Assembly (NCBI GenBank): GCA_038373885.1
Contig: JAWZYV010015848.1
Location: 434,001 to 498,000, forward strand
Length of the DNA: 64,000 nucleotides
Reading direction: 5' to 3'
DNA from: Cheiracanthium punctorium
Lineage: Eukaryota; Arthropoda; Arachnida; Araneae; Cheiracanthiidae
Below the pieces are notes generated by a model that was not told where the DNA came from, made no database searches, and worked only from the letters and a program-made list of their open reading frames with translations. The first letter of the stretch is position 1. Every line of letters starts with the position of its first letter. This document shows, piece by piece, positions 1 to 11,523 of this stretch. The translations under genes and the position numbers were made by a program.

Positions 1-587
1 GGTCAACTGGCAATACCAAAGTACTTTGTAAATTGGAAATGTAAGTCCAAATGACTCAAAAAAAAATACTTGCAGACAAGCATATATTTCAGAAGCACAA
101 AAAAATAAGTTGTAAACTGTAATGAATAATATATTTTTTCTCTGCTTGAAAACATTTTCAGCCATTTTTTCAGCTACTTTGTTACCCCCAGAGTTGACAA
201 CACGGGGTCTTAGTCAAATATACGAATGTGGATGTTGGACGATCATCGACGTATTCTAAAAGAGCTAAACGAAATTTGCCTGTAAGATGGCGCTGTGGAT
301 CGTAATCATTAAGTTGATGGTGTACGCATGCATACGTTAGCTGTAGATTGCATTATGATTCGTCGCTCTGCGTCGCTAGAAGGCGCTTATGTAACTAATC
401 ATTCAAAGGGGGTCGAGTATTTTCCTCTGAGAGGCTGACGCTATTTCGCCCACCTACCGCTAATGTAGACTTTACATCTATAATTTATGATAGCGGGTTA
501 GGAAGATTATAATACGCTGTTTTTCTGGGTTTAACACGGAAGAAATGCAACTGCTGAATTTGCGCTGTCGGTAATCACTGATGTGAC
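1..587. other. no gene seen; mixed-composition flank
   Basis: I see no open frame with recognisable similarity and no repeat structure. Bases 180-470 are less A+T-rich than the surroundings and are not low-complexity, so they could be unique or regulatory sequence. Nothing in them identifies a function. The last 8 bases are the left target-site duplication of the hAT element that follows. Confidence 0.5.
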
Positions 588-778
588 CATGGGCGCCCAT
601 AAGGAGGGGCAAGGTAGAGCACTTGACCCCCCCCCCTAGAGTTTTAGGTTAATGTCTCATGATGTAAACAAATGGCAAAACCAGAACTAAATTTGTTAAA
701 AGTTTGAAATTTTCCCCCCTCAAGAAATTTTTTTTGAAGTTTGCCCCCCCCCTAGAAAAATTCCTATGGGCACCCATG
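588..778. mobile_element. miniature hAT-type element (191 bp), 8-bp TSD
   Basis: The ends are near-perfect inverted repeats: CATGGGCGCCCATA on the left and, read from the right end, CATGGGTGCCCATA. The element is bracketed by a perfect 8-bp direct repeat GATGTGAC (580-587 and 779-786). An 8-bp duplication is the hallmark of hAT superfamily insertion. The interior holds C-runs and an A+T-rich core with no transposase, so this is a non-autonomous MITE that a hAT transposase would have moved in trans. Open frames crossing it have no family resemblance. The sharp TSD argues for a relatively recent insertion. Confidence 0.85.
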
Positions 779-786
779 GATGTGAC

Positions 787-1764
787 GAACATGCAATCTC
801 ATGTCGAAATCCTCTAATGAGTTCAGATTTTGTATTTACATTTTTCTGCTTTCCATCGAGTGGTAATTGTTCAGATTTTGGATTAGACAGAAATTCTGCG
901 CCTTCCAAAACGTACCAAAGTTTTGTTTCACTATTACGCACCTTTTAAACACAGTTACGTAATAATTCTTGGCGAATGAATTCTTATTCCTTGAAGAATT
1001 CAAGACTTAACAGTAAGAAGTGGCAAAAGTAATTTCAACCACCTTTAATTAATACCACTATCACAGTTGCCGAAACAGTTAACTAACTATGTTTCACCTG
1101 AATAGAGTGTTACTCGACGGTCCGATTAATCAGTCAGTCTGAGTGTGTGCGTGTAAGTGCAGAGATATCCAGCTTGAGGTGGGACAGTACAAGCCCGATC
1201 CGAGCGTAACTAATCGAAGTACTGACTTCCGGGCAAGTTTCGCCTCCTCCTTAAATTAATTAATTACACGGGTCGCCCGGGGATCATAAAATATCTTCGC
1301 CACGCGATACTCTATCATTTAATCGAGTATCCTTCCGAATGTGCGATGCAAGATAATTAATAAATCTTGATTAAGGTTTACAGAGAGCCCTTTTTCGGGA
1401 GGATGTTTATTTATCGTGTTTTCAAACGCTTTCCAATAAAACGGGAAAGAGTTCGTCAGTTTGATTCTTCTACCTGTTTGAATTTTGACTGCATGCATTC
1501 TAATTGTTGTATTTATGCTCTACTTGGATTACGATGAAATTTTTATGTATACAGCATGATTTAAAATTCTTTGTGGAAAAATATGTAAGGGTAGTAGAAG
1601 GAACCGAGACTGTTGCAGTTGTTGTTGTTGTTTTTGAAACATTTATTTTCAGACATGTGTTCTTGGTTTCAAAATTTCGCTTATAAATCAATAATTGTAG
1701 AGCAGTGGGCAGCAGATTGAAAGTTTTTTCTAGCACAGAGAAAGGATGTCTTTACAATCAGTGT
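787..1764. other. no gene seen; unique-looking DNA
   Basis: Neither strand has coding similarity. Bases about 1040-1480 are of balanced composition and free of simple repeats. They are a candidate for unique or conserved non-coding sequence, which only comparison with a related genome could show. Confidence 0.45.
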
Positions 1765-1800
1765 ATGAATAAGAATCGAACCCACGACAGTGCGTGAAGA
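1765..1800 (-). repeat. possible tRNA-like (SINE-type) fragment split by the hAT element
   Basis: Read on the minus strand, 1765-1795 holds GTGGGTTCGATTC, a good match to the RNA polymerase III B box. If the hAT element at 1822-2676 and one TSD are removed, GGTTCAGTATCGC (from about 2685-2700, minus strand) lies upstream at a distance fitting an A box. This suggests a tRNA-derived SINE interrupted by the hAT insertion. The A box is imperfect and no SINE tail was defined, so confidence is low. Confidence 0.3.
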
Positions 1801-1821
1801 TGTCATTTCCGACTTTGATAC

Positions 1822-2676
1822 TAGGGAATGCAATCCCGATCCCACGGGAACGGGATCCTGCGGGATCCCGCACAAATGTTTCCGGTTCTAGTCCCGCGGG
1901 ATTACGATCCTAATCCCGCGGGATTGGCACTGAGAATTTTTTTTTTTTTAATTACAGTTGTCACGCTGCTTTCCCAATCAACAAACCGAAAAATTTTGCA
2001 TATTTATGTCTCTCATCTAACAATAAACGAATCAATAATTACAAATTTTAATTTAAACTTTTATTTTTTAAATCATCTTCCAATGGGAGTCTGAATCGAA
2101 CATCTAAATCTCTTACATTGTAATATAAATTTTTCGTAAAGTTCCCATTCTCCAAATGAACTGAAATATTTCATACTATTTATCTCTTAGCGAACAGTCA
2201 CGAATTAATTATAAAAAGTTTTTATTTTAGTTTTTATTTTTTTATAATTCACACTTTTAATTATTTTACTAAAATTAAATCTAGACTAGTAAATGGTTCA
2301 TTGGATTTGTTCGATTTTGTACGTTATTTTTTTAGCAACTAAGAAAATAACGCAAGTATGTTAACATATCTATAAATTGTACGTTTCTCATTTTTAGGAA
2401 CAAACATAAGATATAACTTAGTATATTATTCTGAATATCATGATTATAATTTTCATATTTCTAAGTTACTGTATTAATAATCTCAGAAGATTAATTTTTA
2501 TTATTAAAGTTATACTTCATAGTGCTTAAAATCTTACTTTTTCTACTTTTCTCTGTTGAAATGAAGTCCTAACTAAATAAAATGTCAATCCCGCGGGTTG
2601 CGGGATCCCGCGGGATCAATGAATCTCAATCCCGAAATCCCGCAGGACGAAAAACAGTGCGGGATTGCATTCCCTA
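1822..2676. mobile_element. non-autonomous hAT-type element (855 bp), perfect TIR and TSD
   Basis: Perfect 16-bp terminal inverted repeats TAGGGAATGCAATCCC sit at both ends, and the flanks carry a perfect 8-bp duplication TTTGATAC (1814-1821 and 2677-2684). Both subterminal regions carry several copies of the palindromic motif CCCGCGGGAT (about 1840-1925 and 2588-2665), likely transposase binding sites. The G+C-rich ends contrast with a very A+T-rich core of about 650 bp that encodes nothing recognisable. Size, TIR and TSD fit a hAT derivative lacking its transposase. Confidence 0.9.
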
Positions 2677-2684
2677 TTTGATAC

Positions 2685-3338
2685 GCGATACTGAACCGTC
2701 TTGGTTCTCTTTACCACTCCCTTACATGTTTTTTTAGAAGAGTTCTGTTTTATCATGTGCATTTTTTCAATTGTTTGCTCTTGCACGTTAACTGCAGAAA
2801 ACGGTGTGCCTAGTTTTAAGGATTTAAACATAATGCTAGCCGCCCTATACTCTACTGTTCTTTATGATTAGTGCAGTGTTTGCCAAATCACTGGATTCAT
2901 TTCAACGAAAATCCAGTTTCATTGTAACGGTATTTGTCATTAAATTTATTTAGCTTAGGCTTATTACAAATTTTGGGTGTCATAAAAGCCGATGGTGGCA
3001 TTGAAAAATGTACTAAAAGACATAACTGGTGACATTTCCATTCATCAAATCATTGTAAAAAGACTCAATTGGGTGATACGTTGTAGAACATGTTGTACAA
3101 ATTCCTACAGAAATACTTCTTAATTTCAGCAACGGCAAGCTTCCTCAAATTAGTATTGAGTAGGGTGCCTTCCACTCATTGGTTCCGCTAATAGGTACTT
3201 TTCTCTTTGAATAACGCCAGTGTTGTGCCAAAGGTAGCATCTTGATGTTTTTCTTTTTATAGTATGGTTGCATTATTTTATACGTATCCCTAGTTACAAT
3301 AATATGAAAAAAATCTGGAGTGACTTTCCATATTTTTT
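2685..3338. other. no gene seen
   Basis: A+T-rich sequence without TIR pairs, coding similarity or long simple repeats. Confidence 0.45.
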
Positions 3339-3665
3339 GGTATTGATTTTGATGTGTACAGGACTTAAATAGCCCTGTAGGAAAACTACAAGTCCTGTAC
3401 ACATCAAAATCAATACCGGTCTTGTGACTGCAGTTTATAACATATATACCCAATTTGAGCTCAATCGAATGTACCGTTTAAACGCTAGCGCACTTTCAAG
3501 AATTTCCCCCCCATAGGCCATAATGTAAAAGAAATCTTGTCATAGACCTGTAGAAAAACTATAAGTCCTATACACACCAAAATCAATACCGGTCTTGCGA
3601 CGGTGGTTTATAACATAAATACCCAATTTAAGCTCAATCGAATGCCTTATTTAGGAGCTATCGTG
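3339..3665 (+). repeat. ~173-bp tandem repeat, two units, with a perfect 28-bp hairpin at its left edge
   Basis: Two diverged copies start at about 3374 and 3547, a period of 173 bp. They share the block TCAAAATCAATACCGGTCTT and the block CCCAATTT..GCTCAATCGAATG. The left edge is a perfect inverted repeat (3339-3366 with 3390-3417, 28 bp per arm, 23-base loop), so the first unit starts inside a foldback. The same unit occurs in the opposite orientation at 25.2-25.4 kb with the same spacing. I do not recognise the family. It could be a transposon-borne minisatellite or part of a Helitron-like element. Confidence 0.7.
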
Positions 3666-4834
3666 TTCACTCACATACACACACACACACACACACACAT
3701 ACATATATACATTTCGTAAAAATAGCATAAATGAATTCAGAAGACCTCAAGACGTGTAAATACAGCAAAATCTCGAAGTCGAATTTTTTCATGATTACAA
3801 TACTTTCCTTACATGGTACATGTTCGAAAAGTAAAAACAGGAAATGGCTAAAATCTACTTAAGCCCACTGCATAGTGAAGTTTTTAGATGAACGTAGATT
3901 GTAAATTAGATATTTCAAAGATCCGAAAGATCTTGCATTTTCACGTGTCCATTATTGTTTTTTTTTTTTTTTAATCCAGCTACTGCGTGACATACGTATA
4001 TAAAAGTAATGAATGTGTTTTTTACATTTGACATCATAGAACTGTTTATTTGGATTTTTGCACATACACTATTGTTATTACGCTAATGTTTACATCTTGT
4101 TGTTGCCGTTCGCAGTATAGAAATATGGTCGATTTTGGTACCGCATACGTTAGCGTATTATATAAGTAGATAATTTAAAGTGCGAGGAAAAATTAAGTGC
4201 ATCGTCGTCGATGGATTTTAATTACGTGTAATTCATTTTAATGAAAGTGTTCATTTTTTACAAAGACAGATCTGATATGTATTATTTTAGTTAAAAATAG
4301 AATTATATGCATAGAAAATGAAAAGGCGTAGCAACTGATACATATTTTACGAGGGCACACAAAAATATTGGAACGTACGAGTTCGTAGATTCAATGTACT
4401 TTGAATCAGACATGCAAAACACAATTTTATACAGCACTTTCCATTTACAGCTTATACAACAGTAAAAGCTTAATCACCGGCAAATACAGTTAGTGGTATC
4501 AGTAAACAGACCAATTTTTCACATGGTCTACTCGAAGAAGATAATTAATCTGTTGTTCGCGTGAAACACTAATGAGTCTTTTACATCTGATGTATCCATT
4601 ACATTGTATATACTATGACACCAAGGTAAATTTACAAGAGTTAAATATGTACGTTTTGATCTACTTAGAATGGAATAATTATTTTTCTTCTTTTACTTAG
4701 TTACCGAATACGCTTAAGCCTTGAAAAACAAAATGGGAAGTTTCACTAGCACCAGAAGGTTAATTTATCTTTTTTTCATTATAAATAGCAGATTTCAGCT
4801 TCCCATCCATTGAACACCAAAGATTAAACTATAA
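3666..4834. other. no gene seen; (AC)n microsatellite then A+T-rich DNA
   Basis: An (AC)n tract occupies about 3674-3700. The rest is A+T-rich with a T-run near 3957-3972 and no coding similarity. Confidence 0.5.
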
Positions 4835-5405
4835 GTAGGTTTATCAGTTTTTTTAGCAAAGAATTGGGGCAAAGCAACATGGTGTCTCCCCTAAAAAGCA
4901 TTTCGACGAGTCTAGTCTTTCTACGACGTTTCCCTCTCTGCATGGTAGTTGAATACAATAAGAATACAATAAGAGAATCTGCGCAGAGAGGATGCGCATT
5001 CGTCATTTGAGTGACAGACGTCATTGAACCGTCATCTGAGTGAAAACCAACTGCGCATCCTTTCTGCCCAGATTCTCCTATCGAATTCAACCTAAGGGCA
5101 TTAGAAACATCAGTTTTAATTATCCTTAATCACTTCAAAAAATAAAAATTCCTCTGAGAAATCAAAGTCGAAGCTTTTCTTATCCAATTCAGTCCATTAC
5201 AATCATCTAAAACTTTTGAATTTAATAATTTTTTGAATGTTAAAAATCGGACTTTTCCCAATGAAATACATTACCAGAATTCAAAGCTGTCACTCAGAAG
5301 GGGGACCCGCAGCAGAAAGGCTATAGTCGTTGAAATGCTCTATTCTGAAACAAACACTATACACTTTATAAATTCAGTGCTCCTTACAACAAAAAGAGCT
5401 TATGT
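4835..5405. repeat. foldback locus: inverted pair of related segments plus inner hairpin
   Basis: Segment 4835-4945 read on the minus strand resembles 5290-5405 read on the plus strand; both contain AGAAAG.CTA..TCGT.GAAATGCT. Translated outward they give related peptides, with RKTRLVEML against RKAIVVEML. Between them lies a hairpin: 4973-4998 pairs with 5052-5077 with 2 mismatches in 26, and pairing extends outward to GTTGAAT. The left arm holds an extra direct copy of AATACAATAAG. The whole looks like an inverted-repeat mobile element with one interrupted arm. The family is not recognised. Confidence 0.55.
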
Positions 5406-5665
5406 TTGTTTATACAACTGAAGCATTATTAACATTCGTTAATAAAATAAACATGATTGATTTCCATAAAAATTGGTAGCAAATAATTATGTAATTAAAA
5501 TTTTCCCCAGTTGCTGTTTTACATTTTGGGTACAAGTAGAAAAAAAAACTCTAAAATTGAGGATTGTCTCCGAGACTGGGAACGTTTGGTCACCTTATTA
5601 CAAGGCAGTTGTTTAACTACTCACATATGAAACTACTGAACTATACTACACTGAAAATGAATATG

Positions 5666-5702
<37 letters not shown>

Positions 5703-5898
5703 ATCTAGAGTACATATACAATATACTATGTAGAGTTTTTACATGAGTAATAAAAGAATTACCGATACATTATAGTAGGTTTGTGAACAGAGTTTCAATG
5801 TTTCAAATAAATTTGGTATATTTTATAGAATTATCACAAATTTATTTGTTTTATAAAATTGTGTGTGCTTAGCATAGGTACCTAGGTTATTACAGGGT
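5406..5898. other. no gene seen; (TA)n(TG)n microsatellite
   Basis: A compound (TA)n(TG)n tract lies at about 5665-5702. The rest is A+T-rich without coding or TIR signal. Confidence 0.5.
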
Positions 5899-5944
5899 AC
5901 ACGAAAGAATACGGATGTATCATTACATCCATATTCTTTCGTGT
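5899..5944. repeat. 21-bp hairpin
   Basis: Bases 5899-5919 pair with 5924-5944 across a 4-base loop with one mismatch (arm begins ACACGAAAGAATAC). No TSD or protein context was found. It may be the residue of a foldback element or a palindrome from repair. Confidence 0.75.
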
Positions 5945-7600
5945 CACTTATGACGTGTTTCCAGTCTCTGATAAATGTGCTTAAAAGATTATGCTGTATT
6001 TCAAGTGAGAAAAAAAAATTGTTACTTTAACACCACTTTGAAAGGCAATTATAAAAGTTAATGATTTCCGTTATTTATCTGTATGTATTTTCCTCGAATA
6101 CTTGTTCTGTCTCTAAAGGTTACGAGTTTGACGGTTATGGAAGAACCCTCGCTGTCTTCTGAAAAAAGGTGTTGTATTTCGCAAGTATATATCTCTCAGA
6201 GGGCAGGACACGTAAAGAACTTTCATGTACACTTTACAAATGGTCAGCGAATGAAATTCTTATTGACGTTTATGTTGGAAAATGTTTTATGGTCGATACT
6301 TTCAAAGTAGTTTTTCGTTCTAGTTTTAACTCGTGCTCTGAAAACTGCTTCTAAGATTAATTTTAAACAGTTTAAGCATTTTTGAACTGAACGTTACAAA
6401 TCCATGATTTAAATTCGTTTTTCTGGATTTCTTTTTAATAGATACGCCATGACTTTTTTTTTAAACACAAAGCTTTTTCCCCCTACGTATCAGCACGTTA
6501 TAAAAATAATTCTAAAGATAAATGATCTCAAAGACTGCCCTTTCATTTATCGGTATAATAACTTTTCAAAAACGGCTGCAGTAGCTGTCCGTTTTACCAC
6601 CAAATCCGATTTCTTCCGATTTTAGATGGTTCCATATTCCTCTTATCTGATTTTGGCCACTCCCTTGAGTAATTTTACATCTTACTGGTTCTTCGAGATC
6701 TTCTGCACGTATCAATTATGTACTGTTATGTATAAGTGCACCGCGATAAATCTTCTGGTAAAACGAGCAATTTCTTTCTTCATTTTACGGTAGATATTTT
6801 AGACAGATGATAGATTTTAAAAAATTACATTTTTCCTAGATAGTCTAATCGTTTTCTGAAAACGTCTTCGTTCAGTCTTTGCGGTTTGCTGTTAATAGAA
6901 AGTTTTGTTGTTGTTTGTTTACAGTTCCGAGAGGATATCATGGGCATCGAAATTTTTCTACGTACGATGGCTAGTTCAATACCAATACAGCATAAACCTC
7001 TGGGAATAGATGGTTTATTTAAAAGGAATCACACCATCACAGCAATGTGGCTTCGTAAATACCGACATGAATTTGTTAATAATCTCACTGGAAAAGGATG
7101 TATTGAAATGTTCACTTAGTTTCTTAATTAGCTTTCATAAATTGTGGGATTGTCTCAGAAATTTCCATCCATTAAATTAGAATATCTGATCTAGCAGCTT
7201 TAGGCAAATGTTTTCTGCGGAAGATCATAGGCATTTCCCGAAATATGTCTAAAACTGACTTATACTTCGGCACTTCTTCCAAATATACAAATTAATTAAC
7301 AGCTGCATGAAGATGATTTGCGGTCTCATATTTTTATGCGATTCTGATATGTCTCTGAACAACCTACTATCCCAGAAGTTTCTCGCCTTGTTAAGGAGTC
7401 TCCTTGTATATTATTAAAATCATTTGGGAAACTTTGAACACTGTCACGGCGTAAACTTAAAATACCGCACTATTAGTATTAATTACGGAAGCAATGGTAT
7501 TTTATTAGCTGAACAGAGTTATATTGTATAGAACAATGCAACACCTTTACAGCTTTTAGTGAATCACCCTTTATGTATCTGTATTCACGATTTATTTTAG
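5945..7600. other. no gene seen
   Basis: A+T-rich DNA with only short chance open frames (75 codons or fewer) and no recognisable similarity. No inverted repeat or tandem structure was seen by eye. Confidence 0.45.
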
Positions 7601-7833
7601 TCGCATTATAAGGAAATTTGTAAGAGTTACAACAGTAAAAACTAAACTAAAATTAAACATGGGCACAACAGGCCAGAGCAGCCTATCCACGTCTTCGCGA
7701 CCATGGAATGTGGAATGCGGAAGCCCTGTCCAGGTGGTCAGCCTGACACGAAGATCCCAGTATTTAATCCTCGAGAAAGCTTGGTCCTCATTTTTCGACC
7801 CACTCAAAAGTTTAAAGGCTGAGTAAAACCTTG

Positions 7834-7911
7834 TGCAACCCGGGAATCAAAGCCCTGATCTGTGGTTCAGGCAGCACAATTTACTAACCATCATACCACT
7901 GGGCTTCACAA
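7834..7911 (-). repeat. tRNA-derived SINE head (A box and B box)
   Basis: On the minus strand this stretch begins AAGCCCAGTGGT (A-box-like) and ends in TTTGATTCCCGGG (B-box-like) about 55 bases later, the arrangement of a tRNA-type polymerase III promoter. The intervening arms do not fold as a clean tRNA. A non-tRNA body appears to continue toward about 7605, so this is a tRNA-derived SINE rather than a functional tRNA gene. The tail and exact 3' end are not defined and no second copy was found here. Confidence 0.55.
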
Positions 7912-7924
7912 CAATATATAGACC

Positions 7925-8039
7925 CTACCCTAGTAGCACAATTAGTCCAAAAGACGTTTAAAACACGTTTTTTAACGTCGGAAAACGTGTTTCCAACGTA
8001 ATTTGAACGTTTTTTGAACTAGTTGTGCTACTAGGGTAG
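7925..8039. mobile_element. 115-bp MITE with 22-bp TIRs
   Basis: The left end CTACCCTAGTAGCACAATTAGT and the reverse complement of the right end differ at one base in 22. The interior is short, non-coding and partly self-complementary (GTTTAAAACACG and ACGTG-type motifs). Target-site duplication is not clear, so the superfamily is not assigned. It directly abuts the SINE head at 7834-7911. Confidence 0.75.
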
Positions 8040-9480
8040 ATAAAAAGTGAGAATGGTAATCAAAAAGTTATTTCGGGAAAAATTATACAAATAAAGATTT
8101 AAACAAATGGCAACGCATGTTAGCTGCACGTATCTTGTATGTCAGAATAACAAAATAGGGATATTTTCGTTTGTAGATATCAAAAGAAACGCTACACTTT
8201 CTACAAATGTATACTACTCCCCTATGAAAGTGGTAAACAGAAAACGGTTAAAAATGTGCTTCAGTTTTTCAAATCGGAAAGAACAAGGTGCGAACATGTG
8301 ATGTGAAACTCAGTATCCTAATATTTAATAGTGCGCTGATCACCGATTCACAGATTCCGCAACGCTCTCGGTTCAATCATTCGAAGACAAAACTTTTACA
8401 GCCATTACTTCTAAAAAGTGAAAACGTTAAGCTCAATAAGTGTAATAGAATCCACACCGTTTGTGTTATCGGCTTGAAAATTTTTCATAATTTTGTAAAA
8501 TAAAATGTAGAAAATAATCTGCGCCACTTTACAAATCTGAAGATCTGCACTTTCTCGTGTATGGCTCTCTTAGATTTCTCTTATGAAGCTGCTGAGTTAC
8601 CGTACTGTTTCTACATCCTACGGCAAGCTACCAACTAAAAGATCTACAAAATTACTTTTTTTAAAGTTCTGTTGGTAAAAGCTGATATCGTCATCGCCCC
8701 ATGTCGTATGTGTCATTCTAAGTGGAGGAATCAAGGTTAGCCAACGGGAGTATTCGATGGTTTGGCGATCATTGTTCTAAAATAAGTTTCTTCAATCTGT
8801 AAAATTAATTTCCGATTGGCCACTTTAATTTAGTAGTGCTTTAAATGAAAACGTTTCACGTGAAGGAAATACTTGCTAACCCTACTACGTCTAAACTTTG
8901 CAATAAGAAGGAGAAGGGACAAGAATTTAACACTGATGCACAGCATGATTACAAAACAAAATAATTTAGTCTGGATTTTAAAATATACGAATATTTCATC
9001 TAATACTTATTTAAAGAAAATGTGGTAATTGCCATGACCAAAAAAAAGCTATCGTGTGAGCTCTGGAAGCATGCATTTCAAACTAAACTTTTAATCCTAG
9101 ACCACCTACAAATTACACGAAAGGAGAAGTCATTTCATAAATAAAATAATATTCATTACCATTACATGCATAATTCAACGCTAAAAACCAAATGTTTCGT
9201 AACAAATCAAATTTCCCTGAGTTTTAACTTCTCCGAATTTTACACATTAATGCCCATTCTAAAATATAACCTCGAATTTTACATGAAATAACCTCTTCCA
9301 GATATGTTAGTAGTAATATGGCGAAAATCTTTTCACGGTGCTTTTAATAAAATTAAATTGGCAAGTTACGGGGAGAAACTTTTCATCTGATCTTTTCCCC
9401 CAAAACTAAACTTTTAATTACGCCATATTTTACGGAATTTATTACCCTCTTATACTTTCACTTGATCATGCTCGTTAGTC
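8040..9480. other. no gene seen
   Basis: A+T-rich DNA without coding similarity, TIR pairs or tandem repeats. Confidence 0.45.
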
Positions 9481-9539
9481 TCTTTCAGAGTAGTGTGTGA
9501 ACCTAAAGCCTCTGAGAAAAGCGAAGGCAAGGCAAGGAT

Positions 9540-9707
9540 TAAAAAAAAAAAACGAAAAAGCACATATGAGCCCCATCTTAATTTTCAGAACTTGGTGCGC
9601 ACCTCACCAGCAAAACAGGTGCAGTTGTCATGTTTAATATTGTTAGGGTCTTGGCACGGCAGAGAGCGTGTTGGTACACGTCAGTGACGATCGCGTGCCT
9701 GGCCAAG
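9540..9707 (+). repeat. diverged interspersed repeat, relative at 14.7 kb
   Basis: This stretch shares an ordered set of blocks with 14720-14860: an A-rich run, TTAATTTTC.GAA, ACC.CACC, an AGG/TGC block and TTGGCACG..CGTG. Here the end is also partly self-complementary, because GTCTTGGCACG near 9648 pairs with the region ending CCAAGAC at 9707. It is a dispersed repeat of unknown class, with no TSD seen. Confidence 0.45.
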
Positions 9708-11339
9708 ACTTTTCTCTGTAGTCAGGGATATTGCTCAAATAATGTATCATTTTCTTGTTAGTAGAAGTGGAAGATAACCAGGTGATATCTTTCCAAAGGC
9801 TGTCTTCTTTATTCAGAGGTTCTGCTGCGAGCTGGAATTGTGAAGATAGAGCGTAACGGCTAATGCTGTTCTCCCTAGAATTGTGTTCTTTTTTTATCCC
9901 CTTAACTATCACAATTAGAGAAAAATGACATTTCACTTCACGAAATGTGCAGTGTATTTCATTATGTGACACTGTGTTTCAGTGATTATGAAATTGGATT
10001 TTCCGTTTATCCATTAAATAAAGACTTATAAAGAAATGTTAGGGTAATTTTTTCCCTTTCAAAACACTTTGGATTAACTCCCCTGAGCAATATTTTTTAA
10101 CTATCGGAAGGGTTGATAGTAAATCAACGAAGTTTCTATGGGAATCATGTTACAACTTATATCTATACCCATATCAAGCCTACGTCAAAAACAATAACTT
10201 TTATAGAAACAATTATATTCTCTTCCATACATAGATGAGCTTTTGTTACTATGTAACTGTGGCTTTACCTCTTATACTGGATCGGCGTTTTTGTATTAAT
10301 TAAAATATATTTAGTTTCTTTTAGCATAACGTTCAAAATGGTCATGCTCATAAAGGCAAAATCTTAAATCTAGAGTAAAACATTTACAGCCGAACAGCTA
10401 CTTTATCTCTCCAGAAAATTCGAACCTTAAAATTTATGTACAGCGAAGTCGTGTTCTAGGTGTTTAGCCAGATTTACGAAAAGATATGAATTTCTATCTC
10501 TTTGTTGTGCAAAAAGTCAGTAACTTACAAAGGTCTTGCAAAGGATTAATCAGAATTCATTTTTTATTGGAAAAATATTTTGACTAACAATTTTTTGCTT
10601 AGAACACATAAAGCTAGAACTTTCTAACAATATTAACACTTATGATGATTTTTTTTAAATTAAGAATTTCTTAAAACTTTCATTTTTCGGAAGTGGGAAT
10701 AAATATTTATTATTTCACGTGTATTCATGTTCTTCTCAGAAATTAATATATAACGTACGTTTGTTTTTTGAGCGGCTAGATTTAAAATTATAGTAATTTT
10801 AAGTTGTTTAAAATTTTTTCCGGTAAAAAAATGAAAACTAAAATATTAGTAATTGTTTAAAATGTCACCCCTTTTTTGTTGCTGATTTCATAGTAATCGT
10901 TGAGATATAAGATTTTTTTTTTGCATAGAAAAATACCAAGAAATGCTGCCGCTAATAAACTTTATTAATAATGGTTTTGGAGTAATTCACGAACTATATA
11001 CTGTGAAAACAAGAAAATTGTTTTGGCTACCTTTATTTATATTATTACATGCTTAACAAAAACTTTCTGTTTGTTTACAAGGAACTTAAGTTTAATTGTG
11101 TGTGTGTTCAGTTTTATTACAACACACATGATAAAATAAAAACTTCTATTAGATTATAATAATGCAATTTTAATGTCCACACGCTTAAAAAAAAAAGAAC
11201 TAAATTCGCTCCGAAGTAACTAAATTAGCCACAAAAGATTTAAAATCGAAACAAACTTCTCCCGATTGTCAATGATTTTTTCATATGTTTGATTAGTAAC
11301 ATTGTAGTTATAGTAATGAAATGAAATACAGTGAAATAA
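9708..11339. other. no gene seen
   Basis: Very A+T-rich. An open frame of 109 codons on the minus strand (about 9643-9972) has no recognisable similarity and overlaps the repeat. I take it as chance. Confidence 0.45.
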
Positions 11340-11523
11340 AATGTTTTGTTGATTCAACAAAATTTGGTTGGTGCTACTCCAACCAAATAATTTTATTGAA
11401 TCAAGAACATTTTTGTTAATTTAGCGAAATATTTTGTTAAAATCAACAAAAATAATCGGTTGAAATAGCACCAACTAAATTTTTATTGAATTAACAAATT
11501 TTTATTTAATTCAATAAAACATT
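11340..11523. repeat. inverted-repeat element, MITE-like
   Basis: Left block AATTTGGTTGGTGCTACT (about 11367) recurs inverted near 11465-11485 as AGCACCAACTAAATT. The outer ends AATGTTTTGTTGATT and, from the right, AATGTTTTATTGAAT also match. The left half holds its own small hairpin (TTTGGTTGG with CCAACCAAA). It is built almost wholly from self-complementary blocks, as in foldback MITEs. No TSD was established. Confidence 0.55.

Noticed and set aside
5665..5702. (TA)n(TG)n tract as a Z-DNA or regulatory element
   Set aside because: Simple microsatellites recur across the window (3.7, 13.4, 18.96, 20.15, 40.4 and 52.0 kb) without any gene context.
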